A stretch of DNA of 64,000 nucleotides, from NCBI RefSeq assembly GCF_003932505.1, contig NZ_QZMU01000001.1, positions 2,170,001-2,234,000 on the forward strand. Reading direction: 5' to 3'. The translations under genes were made by a program, and so were the position numbers. Positions within the stretch are counted from its first letter, which is position 1; each line of letters begins with the position of its first letter. The notes beneath the pieces are model-generated. The model saw only the letters and a list, made by a program, of their open reading frames with translations, was not told the origin of the DNA and did not search any database. The stretch comes from Thiohalobacter thiocyanaticus. GTDB lineage: Bacteria; Pseudomonadota; Gammaproteobacteria; Thiohalobacterales; Thiohalobacteraceae. Positions 25,137 through 33,492 of this stretch are shown one piece after another.

Positions 25137-25741
25137 TCCGTCCTGTATCCAATGGCGTTCAGGAACAGCCGGACCAGCTGTTCGATCAGATCATCCAGCG
25201 CCATGTCCTGATAACGCGGACTGTCGAGGATGCACTTGGCATACAGCGCCTCGCGCACCATGCCCTGGAACAGCAGGCTGGCGGTGCGGCCGTCCACCTG
25301 CCCGGCCCGGCCCTGCAGGGCCGGTTCAGCCAGGCTGATCTCGATGAAATCGGTAAAACCCTTCCAGCGCGATTCGAAAAAACGCTGCGCCGCCGTCGCG
25401 TCCGCGAGCATGCCGTGCATCTCCATGCGCAGGTAGTCCGGATCCCGGGCCACGCTAGCGGCATAAACCCGCGTCATGCGCAGCAGTACGCTGCCGAAAT
25501 CCTCCGGCCCGTTCAGGGCCGCCTCCACGTAGCTTTCGCGCTGACCGGCGATCTCGCTCAGCGCTGCCTCGTACAGTGCCTCCTTGGAATTGAAATGGCG
25601 ATAGAGGACAGCCGGGCTTACGCCCAGCCGCCGTGCGATCTCGTCCACGGACACCCCGTGCATACCCCGGTCGGCAAACAGCGTCTTCGCCACCGCCAGG
25701 ATCGAGGCCCGGCGTTCGGGCGCTTTCAGCCTTCGCGTCAT
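25133..25741 (-). CDS. TetR/AcrR-family transcriptional regulator
   Basis: 202 residues. The N-terminal helix-turn-helix is clear: RRASILAVAKTLFADRGMHG (about 10-29) followed by VSVDEIARRLGVSPAVLYRH (about 30-49). The C-terminal ligand domain is variable, as usual. It overlaps by ATGA on both sides, with the TusA-like gene upstream and the unknown gene downstream. A 14-bp near-palindrome AGTGAGCGTTTACT upstream of the operon (26031-26044) is a good candidate operator, suggesting autoregulation. The inducer is unknown. Confidence 0.92.
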   Translation of the reverse strand: MTRRLKAPERRASILAVAKTLFADRGMHGVSVDEIARRLGVSPAVLYRHFNSKEALYEAALSEIAGQRESYVEAALNGPEDFGSVLLRMTRVYAASVARDPDYLRMEMHGMLADATAAQRFFESRWKGFTDFIEISLAEPALQGRAGQVDGRTASLLFQGMVREALYAKCILDSPRYQDMALDDLIEQLVRLFLNAIGYRTE

Positions 25742-25971
25742 GAAGTCTTGCGAATGAGGAATTCATATTCCCCATTGCCTTCGCTGCTCGAGACCAGTTC
25801 ATTGCCCGTCTGCTTGCAGAAGGCGTCGAAGTCCTTCACCGAACCCGGGTCCGTGGCTACGATCTTGAGCACCTGTCCGGTCTGCATGGGGGCGATGGCC
25901 TTTTTGGCCCGCACAATGGGCAGGGGGCAGTTAAGGCCGCGGGCGTCGAGTTCCTGATCGAAGTTGTCCAT
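25738..25971 (-). CDS. TusA-family sulfur carrier
   Basis: 77 residues starting MDNFDQELDARGLNCPLPIV. The family Cys-Pro motif is GLNCPLPIVRAKKAI (Cys about 15), the residue that carries persulfide in TusA-type sulfur transfer; the fold is the usual two-layer alpha/beta. A second cysteine (FCKQTG, about 53) is not the catalytic one. TusA relatives serve tRNA thiolation or dissimilatory sulfur oxidation, and this one is linked instead to a TetR regulator and an unknown gene. GGAG lies 9 nt before ATG. The stop overlaps the tetR start. Confidence 0.9.
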   Translation of the reverse strand: MDNFDQELDARGLNCPLPIVRAKKAIAPMQTGQVLKIVATDPGSVKDFDAFCKQTGNELVSSSEGNGEYEFLIRKTS

Positions 25972-25981
25972 AAAATGTCTC

Positions 25982-26054
25982 CATATATTTCATTGAGTTG
26001 AAAATATATGCATACACATCCCTGCATATAAGTGAGCGTTTACTAACTTATATG
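25982..26054. promoter_or_regulatory. Palindromic regulatory region upstream of tusA-like/tetR operon
   Basis: Two inverted repeats lie in the 309-nt gap before the operon. CATATATTTCA (25982-25992) pairs with TGAAAATATATG (25999-26010). CATATAAGT (26025-26033) pairs with ACTTATATG (26046-26054). Within the second, AGTGAGCGTTTACT (26031-26044) is an imperfect 14-bp palindrome of TetR-operator type. The AT-rich character contrasts with the GC-rich surroundings. The rest of the gap, 26055-26280, shows nothing beyond a TATACT at 26243-26248. Confidence 0.65.
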
Positions 26055-26280
26055 AGGCGAGGCGAGCCGTCAAGTCACCGCGGTATGGGAGCGTACTGGG
26101 GCAGGGTCTGAAGTGTGCGCAGAGTGGAGAGATGGCAGGTCTGTCTGCTCGCCGTGAACTCACCCTCCGTCAGGTCCTGTCCCGTGGCGGCGAGCGGGTC
26201 GGAGTCGCAGGATTTGCAGGATCGGCGCAATCGGTGATGGCTTATACTGTCCATCCGTTCGACAGGATGAAGTGAAAACC

Positions 26281-26622
26281 ATGAGTGAGCTACCCAGGTG
26301 CCCGCAGTGCGGCTCGGAATACACCTACATTGACGGCAGCCTGTACGTCTGCCCCGAATGCGCGCACGAGTGGTCAATTGATGGCGAGGCAGAGACTGCT
26401 GATATGGGTCAGGTGGTCAAGGATGCCAATGGCAATGTCCTGCAGGCCGGCGACAGCGTCGTCGTGATCAAGGACCTCAGGATCAAGGGCTCCTCTTCGG
26501 TAGTGAAGGTCGGGACCAGGGTAAAGAATATCCGGCTGGTCGAGGGCGATCACAATATCGACTGCAAGATCGACGGCATTGGCGCCATGCAGCTGAAATC
26601 GGAGTTTGTGAAGAAGGCCTGA
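26281..26622 (+). CDS. yjdM: PhnA/YjdM zinc-ribbon protein
   Basis: 113 residues from ATG 26281; [19 protein letters not shown] aligns with the E. coli protein start. An in-frame GTG at 26272 is better spaced from AGGA (26263-26266) and cannot be excluded. The zinc ribbon is [12 protein letters not shown]...[10 protein letters not shown] (four Cys, about 6-30). The C-terminal part [20 protein letters not shown] through [20 protein letters not shown] is the PhnA domain. Despite the old name, a direct role in phosphonate use is not established. It ends exactly where the opposite-strand DUF255 gene ends. Confidence 0.92.
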   Translation: MSELPRCPQCGSEYTYIDGSLYVCPECAHEWSIDGEAETADMGQVVKDANGNVLQAGDSVVVIKDLRIKGSSSVVKVGTRVKNIRLVEGDHNIDCKIDGIGAMQLKSEFVKKA

Positions 26623-28683
26623 TCAGGCCAGTGCCTTGCGGAGTTCTTCCCGCATCCTGATCGGCGGCGAGCACCGGGTGCCGGTGCAGATATAGGCGAC
26701 CGTTTCTTCCTGCGGTCTTTTCTCGGCAAGCGCCTCGGGCAGATCGGCGGCGTCATTCGGGATGGCCAGACACAGGCGCTTGGGGGCGCAGGCGGCGGCG
26801 CAGTCCGTCTGCCAGTTCTGTATGGCATCGGCTTCGCCGCGCAGGATGACGGCCTCGCCGGGATCGAGGAATTCCTCCAGGGCGTCGACCAGGCTGGTGC
26901 AGGCGAAGGCGTTCTGTTCCATCGGCAGCCACAGGGCGCGCAGGGTGGCTTCGGCGGCGTCCAGGTAGCGCGGCTCCGCCAGCAGATGACCCAGGCGGAC
27001 AAGCACGCGTGCCGCCACGCCATTGCCTGCCGGCTGCGAGTCGTCATGCACCGGCTTGGGCCGCTGGATCAGGGCCTCGTGGTCGTCGGCGGTGAAGTAG
27101 AAGCCGCCATCGTCGGCCTGAAAATGCTTGAGTACGACCTCGGTGAGTTCCAGGGCGAATTGCATGTCGGCGCTGCTCCAGCGAACCTGCAGCAGCTCCA
27201 GGATGGCGTCGATCAGGTAGACGTGATCGTCCAGGTAGGCGTTGAGATGCGCGTGCCCGTCCTTGCAGGTGGCCAGCAGCCGGCCGTCCTGCCACAGTGT
27301 GTTGCGGATGAAACCCAGCGCCCGTTCGGCGGACTCGGCATAATCGGGGCGCTGCAGGTGGCGGGCGGCGATGGCCATGCCGCGGATCATGAGGGCGTTC
27401 CAGGCGGTGAGTATCTTGTCGTCGCGGCCGGGGCGCACCCGCTGTTCGCGCAGCGTGAAGAGTTTGTCCCGGGCACTGTCCAGCCGGCGTTCGACCTCTG
27501 CCGTATCGATGCCGAGATCGGCGGCGATGTCCCCGGGCGAGCGGAATACATGCGGATACCACCGGCCCTCGAAGTTGGCGGCGCGGTCCAGGCCGTAGCG
27601 CGGGGCGAAAGCGGCGTATTCCTCTGCACTCAGCGCGGCCTGCACCTCGTCCGGGGTCCAGACATAGAATTTGCCTTCCTCGCCCTCGGAGTCGGCGTCC
27701 AGGCTGGAGTAGTAGCCGCCCTCGGGAGACTGCATCTCGCGCATCACCCAGTCGGCCGTGGTCATGGCGGTGCGGGCGAACAGCGGTTCCCGGGTGGCGG
27801 CATGGGTCTGGCTGTAGAGGGCGAGCAGCGGGCCGTTGTCGTAGAGCATCTTCTCGAAGTGCGGGATCATCCAGTCGTCGTCGGTGGAGTAGCGGCAGAA
27901 GCCGCCGCCGATCTGGTCGTTGATCCCGCCCAGGGCCATGCGTTCCAGGGTGCGGGTGAGCATTTCCAGGGCGCGGTCGTCGCTGTTGTCCTGCTGCCGG
28001 CTGCGCTGCCAGTGACGCAGCAGCCGCTCCAGGCTGCCGGGATGCGGGAACTTCGGCGCCTGCCCGAAGCCGCCGCGCTGCTCGTCGTATTGCTCTTCCA
28101 GCTGGCGCCGCGCCACGTCCAGCGGCAGCAGGCTCAGCTCGGCGTCCTCGACCCGCTGCGGCGCGGCGATGGCCTGCATGGCGCGCATCAGGTCCTGGTT
28201 CTGATTGGCGATGGCGTCCTTGCGCTCGCGGTAGAAGTCCGCCACGCGCTGCAGCAGCTCGGTGAAGCCGGGCAGTCCGAAGCGCGGCTGCCTGGGGAAA
28301 TAGGTGCCGCCGAAGAAGGGGATGCGTTCCTCGGGGGTGAGGAACATGGTCAATGGCCAGCCGCCGTTGCGCTGGGTGAGCAGGCTGTGGGCGACCTGGT
28401 AGATCTTGTCCAGGTCCGGGCGTTCCTCACGGTCGACCTTGATGTTGACGAACAGGTCGTTCATCACCTGCGCCACCCCGGGATCCTCGAAGCTCTCGTG
28501 CGCCATGACGTGGCACCAGTGGCAGGCCGAATAGCCGATGGAGAGCAGGATGGGCTTGTCCTCCCGACGCGCCAGTGCCAGCGCCTCCTCGCCCCAGGGA
28601 TGCCAGTCCACCGGATTGTCGGCATGCTGGAGCAGGTAGGGACTGGTCTCGCCGGCCAGGTGATTGGTCTTGACGTCGGTCAT
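26623..28683 (-). CDS. Thioredoxin-domain DUF255 protein (YyaL/SSP411 family)
   Basis: 686 residues, typical length. The thioredoxin-like domain (about 1-165) starts [20 protein letters not shown] and has the CHWC pair in [20 protein letters not shown] (about 48-67). An (alpha/alpha) six-hairpin-like domain follows, resembling N-acylglucosamine 2-epimerase/cellobiose-type barrels ([12 protein letters not shown] about 206-217, [20 protein letters not shown] about 261-280, [11 protein letters not shown] about 433-443). Function in bacteria is unclear. The stop abuts the phnA stop within a perfect palindrome GGCCTGATCAGGCC (26615-26628). Confidence 0.93.
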   Translation of the reverse strand: MTDVKTNHLAGETSPYLLQHADNPVDWHPWGEEALALARREDKPILLSIGYSACHWCHVMAHESFEDPGVAQVMNDLFVNIKVDREERPDLDKIYQVAHSLLTQRNGGWPLTMFLTPEERIPFFGGTYFPRQPRFGLPGFTELLQRVADFYRERKDAIANQNQDLMRAMQAIAAPQRVEDAELSLLPLDVARRQLEEQYDEQRGGFGQAPKFPHPGSLERLLRHWQRSRQQDNSDDRALEMLTRTLERMALGGINDQIGGGFCRYSTDDDWMIPHFEKMLYDNGPLLALYSQTHAATREPLFARTAMTTADWVMREMQSPEGGYYSSLDADSEGEEGKFYVWTPDEVQAALSAEEYAAFAPRYGLDRAANFEGRWYPHVFRSPGDIAADLGIDTAEVERRLDSARDKLFTLREQRVRPGRDDKILTAWNALMIRGMAIAARHLQRPDYAESAERALGFIRNTLWQDGRLLATCKDGHAHLNAYLDDHVYLIDAILELLQVRWSSADMQFALELTEVVLKHFQADDGGFYFTADDHEALIQRPKPVHDDSQPAGNGVAARVLVRLGHLLAEPRYLDAAEATLRALWLPMEQNAFACTSLVDALEEFLDPGEAVILRGEADAIQNWQTDCAAACAPKRLCLAIPNDAADLPEALAEKRPQEETVAYICTGTRCSPPIRMREELRKALA

Positions 28684-28724
28684 GCGGCCTCCGGGGCTTC
28701 TCTATATAATCCTGAAGCCACTAT

Positions 28725-28976
28725 CTGCCACGGAAACATGCGGAAAAGGCCAAGGTCGGAAACAACCGGCGGGGCGCTGAGGAACCTCTGATTAATTCAA
28801 ACAGTCCTGTCATTGCGAGTAACCAGAGGGCATAAACGTAGCGAAGCAATCTCGTACTGCAGAATCAATCAGTTAGAGATTGCCGCGTCGCTGCGCTCCT
28901 CGCAATGACGAGTTAATCATAGAGCCCCTGAGCATAACAGCATGTATTTCCGTGCCTTCCGTGTGATTCCGTGGCT
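28725..28976. repeat. Composite palindrome: CACGGA arms around an interrupted GTCATTGCGAG element
   Basis: The outer left arm TCTGCCACGGAAACATGCGG (28725-28750) is degenerate and the outer right arm (28943-28976) ends GTGATTCCGTGGCTGA. The inner element begins CTGTCATTGCGAGTAACCAG (from 28807), whose left arm is interrupted by about 16 nt (TAACCAGAGGGCATAAAC), and closes at 28911 with CTCCTCGCAATGACG. This unit is the content of the 361-nt gap before the GT2 gene. Confidence 0.8.
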
Positions 28977-29044
28977 GATTTGGGATAATGACTCCCGACT
29001 ATACCGGCCGGCTCCGGCCGGACTCAATTACACCGAGACGGCAC

Positions 29045-29771
29045 ATGGATTTATCGGTCGTGGTACCGGTCTTCAACGAAGCGGACAACATCCGGCCCCT
29101 GCTGGAGGAGATCCGCACCGCGCTGGAGGGCCACCTCGACTACGAGGTGATCTATGTGAACGACGGCAGCCGCGACGCCACCCTGGGTGAGCTGCGCGAC
29201 TGCCGGTACGAGTTCCCGCGCCTGCGCATCCTGAACCATGCCGCCAGCTTGCCAGAGCACGGCCATCCGGACCGGGGTGCGGGCGGCGCGCGCGTCCTGG
29301 ATCGCGACCCTGGACGGCGACGGGCAGAACGATCCGGCCGATATCCCCAACCTCTCGGCCCGGATGCGGGCCGATACCGGCGATCCGCCCCTGTGGCTGA
29401 TTGCCGGCTGGCGCCGCCGGCGCCGGGACAGCGCGGTCAAGCGCCTGGCCTCGCGCGTTGCCAACGGGGTGCGCCGCCGGCTGCTGGACGACGATACGCC
29501 GGATACCGGTTGCGGGCTCAAGCTGTTCCGCCGTGATGTCTTCCTGGAATTGCCCTGTTTCGATCACATGCACCGCTTCCTGCCGGCCCTGGTGCAGCGT
29601 GCCGGCGGCCGCGTGGTGTCGGTGACGGTCAATCACCGGCCGCGGGCGCGCGGGCAGAGCAAGTACGGGGTGTTCGACCGCCTGTGGGTGGGCATCGTCG
29701 ACCTGTTCGGCGTGAGTTGGCTGCAGCGCCGGGCTAAGCGTCCCCTGGTCTCGGAGGTGGACGCGGAGTGA
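29045..29771 (+). pseudogene. Family 2 glycosyltransferase, frameshifted
   Basis: Starts MDLSVVVPVFNEADNIRPLL at ATG 29045 with the GT-A nucleotide-binding opening and YEVIYVNDGSRDAT. Near 29250 the frame breaks: the first frame goes on as nonsense, while the +1 frame resumes with QSTAIRTGVRAARASWIATL and DGDGQNDPADIP (the metal-binding DxD region), then DTGCGLKLFRRDVF and GQSKYGVFDRLWVG, to the stop at 29771. Joined, the product is about 242 residues and resembles DPM1/ArnC-like polyprenyl-phosphate sugar transferases. One inserted base or a 2-base loss explains it. It could be a sequence error. It heads an overlapped operon with 29768-33212. Confidence 0.8.
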
Positions 29772-30439
29772 ACCGGCGCCTGCGTCTGCTGCTGCGCGGC
29801 CTGCTGCTGATGGCCGGCTTCGTGCTGGCCGGCCTGCTGATGAGCCGCTATCTCAACACCGACTGGATCGACGCCCATGTGCGCGGCCACGCCTGGGGTG
29901 GGCTGGCCTATGTAGCGGTCGGTGCCCTGTTCATCGGCGCCGGCCTGTCGCGCCAGTTCGTCTCCTTCCTCGGCGGCTATGCCTTCGGCTTCCTCCCCGG
30001 TGCGGTGTTCGCCCTGCTGGCCTCGGCGCTGGGCTGCATGCTGGCCTTCAGCTTCGGCCGTCTGGCCGGCCGGCGGCTGCTGCGGCCGCGGCTGTCAGAG
30101 CGCATTCGCAGGGTCGACGCCTTCATCCATGACAATCCCTTTTCCATGACCCTGCTGATACGGCTGCTGCCGGTAGGATGGAACCTGATGGTCAATCTCG
30201 CCGCCGGTGTCTCCAGCGTGCGGCCGGCCCCCTTTTTTCTCGGCTCGGCGATCGGCTATATCCCGCAGACGGTGGTCTTCGCTCTGCTGGGCAGCGGTAT
30301 GACGATCCAGCCGGTGTTGCGCACCACGCTGTCGATGGTGCTGTTCCTCGCCTCCGGCGCGCTGGGCATCTATCTCTATCGACGCTACCGCCGCGGCCGT
30401 ACTCTGGACGAATCCCTGGATCGGGAACTGGACGCATGA
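29768..30439 (+). CDS. TVP38/TMEM64 (VTT domain) membrane protein
   Basis: 223 residues with about six hydrophobic segments. GTG start overlapping the GT2 stop by 4 nt. VTT-family features are the reentrant GGYAFGFLPGAVFALLASAL (about 74-93) and the central RLLPVGWNLMVNLAAGVSSV (about 134-153) with its conserved arginine and proline. Such proteins are thought to scramble or flip membrane lipids, including polyprenyl phosphates. Position between a GT2 and an ArnT-like transferase suits lipid-carrier recycling (inference). Confidence 0.87.
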   Translation: MNRRLRLLLRGLLLMAGFVLAGLLMSRYLNTDWIDAHVRGHAWGGLAYVAVGALFIGAGLSRQFVSFLGGYAFGFLPGAVFALLASALGCMLAFSFGRLAGRRLLRPRLSERIRRVDAFIHDNPFSMTLLIRLLPVGWNLMVNLAAGVSSVRPAPFFLGSAIGYIPQTVVFALLGSGMTIQPVLRTTLSMVLFLASGALGIYLYRRYRRGRTLDESLDRELDA

Positions 30440-32052
30440 GATCGGCGAGCTTGCCGCTGCGGGACCTGGCGGGCCTGCTGGCCCTGCATGCCGGACTGAT
30501 GGCGCTGGTGCTGTGGTTGCGGCCGCTGCTGCCGGTGGACGAGACCCGCTATGTCGCGGTCGCCTGGGAGATGTGGCTGCGCGGGGACCTGCTGGTGCCG
30601 CATCTCAACGGTGAGGTCTATCACCACAAGCCGCCGCTGCTGTTCTGGCTGATCCAGGCCGGCTGGGCTCTGTTCGGCGTCAATGACTGGTGGCCGCGGC
30701 TGGTGGCGCCGCTGCTGGCGCTACTCAATCTGATGTTGGCGGCCGGACTGGCGCGGCGTCTGTGGCCGGAACTGCCGCAGACCGCCCGCTACGTACCCTG
30801 GTTGCTGTTGGGCCTGCCGGTGTGGGCGGCCTTTCTCACCCTGGTGCAGTTCGATCTGCTGCTGGTGGCCTGCACCCTCACTGGGATGCTGGGCCTGCTG
30901 GAGGCGGCGGCAGGCCGGCGTCGCGGCTGGGGGATTCTCGGGCTGGCGATCGGGCTGGGGGTGCTCAGCAAGGGACCGGTGATCCTGCTGCATCTGCTGC
31001 CGGCAGCGCTGCTCGCCCCGCTGTGGGTGGCGCGCGCGCCTGCCTGGGGGCGCTGGTATGGCGCTCTGCTCGGGGCGGTGGCGCTGGGAGCGGTGATCGC
31101 CCTGGCCTGGGCGGTGCCGGCGGGAATTGCCGGCGGCGAGGCTTACCGCGACGCCATCTTCTGGGGTCAGACCGCCGGCCGGGTGGTGGATTCCTTCGCT
31201 CACCGCCAGCCCTGGTGGTGGTATCTGCCCTGGCTGCCCCTGATCCTGTTGCCCTGGCTGCTGTGGCGGCCGCTCTGGCGCGGTGCGAGCCGGATCGGCT
31301 GGCGTGGTGACTGGACGCTGCGCTTCCTGCTGGCCTGGCTGTTGCCGGTGCTGCTCGCCTTCAGCCTGGTCAGCGGCAAGCAGATCAAGTACCTGCTGCC
31401 CCTGTTCCCGGCCGCCATGCTACTACTGGCGCGGCTGGCCGTCGCCGCGCCCGGGACGGCGCGGCGGCCGTGGCTGGCGGCGGCGATACTCATCCTCGGC
31501 GGCGGGCTGCTGTCCCTGGCGCCCCTGCTGGTGCGGCCCGGTCTGGCCTTCTGGGTGCCGGAGCTGCCGGTCTGGCCGGGTCTGGCGCTGGGCGGAATCG
31601 GCCTGCTGGCCCTGGCATTGCCGCCCCTGTCAGGCCTTAGCCAGGTCCGGCTGACCGCCCTGGCCACGGTGCTGCTGATCGGCGCCGGCCATCTGGCCGT
31701 GCTGCCGGCGGCCGCGCCGGCCTACGACCTGCGGCCCGCCGCCCGGCGCCTCGCGGTCCTGCAGGCCGCCGGCGCGCCGGTGGCGCATGTGGGCAAATAT
31801 CACGGCCAGTTTCAGTTCCCGGGGCGGCTGCAATGGCCGCTGACCGAGGTTGAACGGGCGCAGGCGGCGGACTGGGCGCGGACCCATCCGCAGGGGTATC
31901 TGATCCTCTACCAGGGTGACTGGCCGGTGCTGGATGCAGGCGCGGTCGCGATCTGGCCCTATCGCAGCGAGGCCGCCGACCTGGCGCTGTGGCGCGGCGC
32001 GGACCTGGTCGCCGCACTGGAGGCGGCCGGCCAGGGCGGGGGTGAGAACTGA
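30436..32052 (+). CDS. ArnT-like/PMT-family membrane glycosyltransferase
   Basis: 538 residues from ATG 30436, which overlaps the upstream stop (ATGA). A multispanning GT-C enzyme: about 10-12 hydrophobic helices, with the first extracytoplasmic loop carrying PVDETRYVAVAWEMW (about 33-47; conserved Asp-Glu) and GEVYHHKPPLLFWLIQAGWA (about 60-79), the ArnT/PMT signature for lipid-linked sugar donors. It would transfer a sugar from a polyprenyl phosphate to lipid A or another envelope acceptor on the periplasmic side. The acceptor is unknown. The operon partners are a polyprenyl-phosphate GT2 and a VTT protein. Confidence 0.87.
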   Translation: MRSASLPLRDLAGLLALHAGLMALVLWLRPLLPVDETRYVAVAWEMWLRGDLLVPHLNGEVYHHKPPLLFWLIQAGWALFGVNDWWPRLVAPLLALLNLMLAAGLARRLWPELPQTARYVPWLLLGLPVWAAFLTLVQFDLLLVACTLTGMLGLLEAAAGRRRGWGILGLAIGLGVLSKGPVILLHLLPAALLAPLWVARAPAWGRWYGALLGAVALGAVIALAWAVPAGIAGGEAYRDAIFWGQTAGRVVDSFAHRQPWWWYLPWLPLILLPWLLWRPLWRGASRIGWRGDWTLRFLLAWLLPVLLAFSLVSGKQIKYLLPLFPAAMLLLARLAVAAPGTARRPWLAAAILILGGGLLSLAPLLVRPGLAFWVPELPVWPGLALGGIGLLALALPPLSGLSQVRLTALATVLLIGAGHLAVLPAAAPAYDLRPAARRLAVLQAAGAPVAHVGKYHGQFQFPGRLQWPLTEVERAQAADWARTHPQGYLILYQGDWPVLDAGAVAIWPYRSEAADLALWRGADLVAALEAAGQGGGEN

Positions 32053-33212
32053 TGCAGCTGGGCCTGATCGCGCTCGCCCTGTACCTGCTGATGCTGCCGG
32101 TCACCGGCATGGTGCCGGTGCTGCGCGAGTTGACCGTCGGCCGCTACCCGGACCTGAGCGAATTCGCCCAGCACCTGTTCATGTCGGCCAACATGCTCGG
32201 TGCCCTGCTGTGCGTGCCGCTGGCCGGGCTGCTGTCGGACCTGTGGCAGCGGCGCCGGCCCATTATCGCCGGCGCACTGGCGCTGAACGCCCTGGCGTTG
32301 CTGATGCTGCTGCAGGACTGGAGCTATCCGGTCTACCTGGGCTGGCGGTTCGTCGAGGGCTGTGCCCACATCACGGCGCTCAGCCTGTTGATGACCCTGG
32401 CCGCGGACCATGCCCGGCGCCGCGGCAGCGGCGCGGTGATGGGCCTGGTGGGTTCGGCCATCAGCCTGGGCGTGGCCAGCGGTGCGCCCCTCGGCGGATG
32501 GATCGGCGTCGACGGCGGGGCGGAACGGGTCCTGCAGGCCGGTGCACTGCTGATGTTGCTGCTGACCCCGCTGGCCGCGCTGGCACTGCGCGACCTGCCG
32601 GTCGGCCGCAGTCACGGCGGTCCGGGTGCGCTGCTGCGGGCGCTGCCGGCCAACCGGCCGCTGCTGCTGCCCTATGCCTTCGCCTTCATCGACCGGCTGA
32701 CCGTGGGCTTCATCGTCTCCACCCTGTCGCTGTACCTGAGCCAGGTCATCGGCCTGGACGCGGCCGGTATCGGCCTGACCATGGCGTTGTTCCTGATCCC
32801 CTTCTCGCTGCTGACCTTTCCCGCCGGTCTGCTGTCCCGGCGCTGGAATCCGCTGACCATGATGCTGACCGGAAGCGCGGCCTATGGCCTGACGCTGACG
32901 GCCGTGGGGCTGGTGCCGGGCGGATTCATTCCCTGGCTGATGTTCGCCGGCGGGGTTACTGCCGCGCTCATGTACGCCCCCTCGCTGGTACTGGTGGCCG
33001 AGTTGTCGCGGCCCGAGCACAAGGCCCTGGCCATGAGCGGTTTCAATTTCGCCGGCTCGCTCGGCTTCGTGCTGGGTCCGCTCACCGGCGGCAGCCTGGT
33101 GAGCCTGTTCGGCAGCTACACCCCGGCCTTCGTCATTGTCGGCGGGCTGGAGGTGCTGTGCGTGCTGGCCTTTCTGCCGCTGGCGCTGCGGCGCCGGGGC
33201 AGGTTGGGCTGA
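32052..33212 (+). CDS. MFS transporter
   Basis: 386 residues, about 12 hydrophobic segments; the start overlaps the preceding stop by one base (TGATG). The loop 2-3 motif is GLLSDLWQRRRPI (about 59-71), which fits the MFS GxxxDxxGRR pattern, and a related segment falls in the second half (GLLSRRWNPL). No substrate signature is visible. As the fourth gene of the glycosylation-like operon it may export or import a sugar or lipid precursor, or be unrelated. Confidence 0.85.
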   Translation: MQLGLIALALYLLMLPVTGMVPVLRELTVGRYPDLSEFAQHLFMSANMLGALLCVPLAGLLSDLWQRRRPIIAGALALNALALLMLLQDWSYPVYLGWRFVEGCAHITALSLLMTLAADHARRRGSGAVMGLVGSAISLGVASGAPLGGWIGVDGGAERVLQAGALLMLLLTPLAALALRDLPVGRSHGGPGALLRALPANRPLLLPYAFAFIDRLTVGFIVSTLSLYLSQVIGLDAAGIGLTMALFLIPFSLLTFPAGLLSRRWNPLTMMLTGSAAYGLTLTAVGLVPGGFIPWLMFAGGVTAALMYAPSLVLVAELSRPEHKALAMSGFNFAGSLGFVLGPLTGGSLVSLFGSYTPAFVIVGGLEVLCVLAFLPLALRRRGRLG

Positions 33213-33228
33213 GAGGAATCCGGAAACC

Positions 33229-33423
33229 GGGGGGGCAGACCCGAATGGTACTTACTTTAGCCCGTCATCCCCGCGAAGGCGGGGATCCAGCGTTCATTTG
33301 CTCTGCCAAGCACTGGATTCCCGCCTTCGCGGGAATGACGGATAGACTGAAATCCGGCTTATGTAAGTGCCATTCGGGACAGACCCCAATTTTTCGAAAA
33401 GCAAAAATTGGGGTCTGTCCCCG
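33229..33423. repeat. Composite palindrome: GGGGTCTGTCCC arms, dRS3-like core and adjacent perfect hairpin
   Basis: The outer arms CAGACCCGAATGGTACTTAC (33235-33254) and GTAAGTGCCATTCGGGACAG (33363-33382) are inverted. Between them is a dRS3-like element (33262-33340; GTCATCCCCGCGAAGGCGGG mirrored). The right arm also forms the start of a second, perfect hairpin: GACAGACCCCAATTTTT, loop CGAAAAGC, AAAAATTGGGGTCTGTC (33379-33420). It lies between the MFS and rlmI genes. Confidence 0.85.
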
Positions 33424-33492
33424 GTTGTCCAACCTACCATGGCGTTGCCCACCTTCTGTACAATGGCGGGCCTGACCGCTAAGGCCCACCCC

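Noticed and set aside
33367-33492. Upstream extension of rlmI
   Set aside because: The extra codons are GGGGTCTGTCC hairpin sequence; family alignment starts at ATG 33493.
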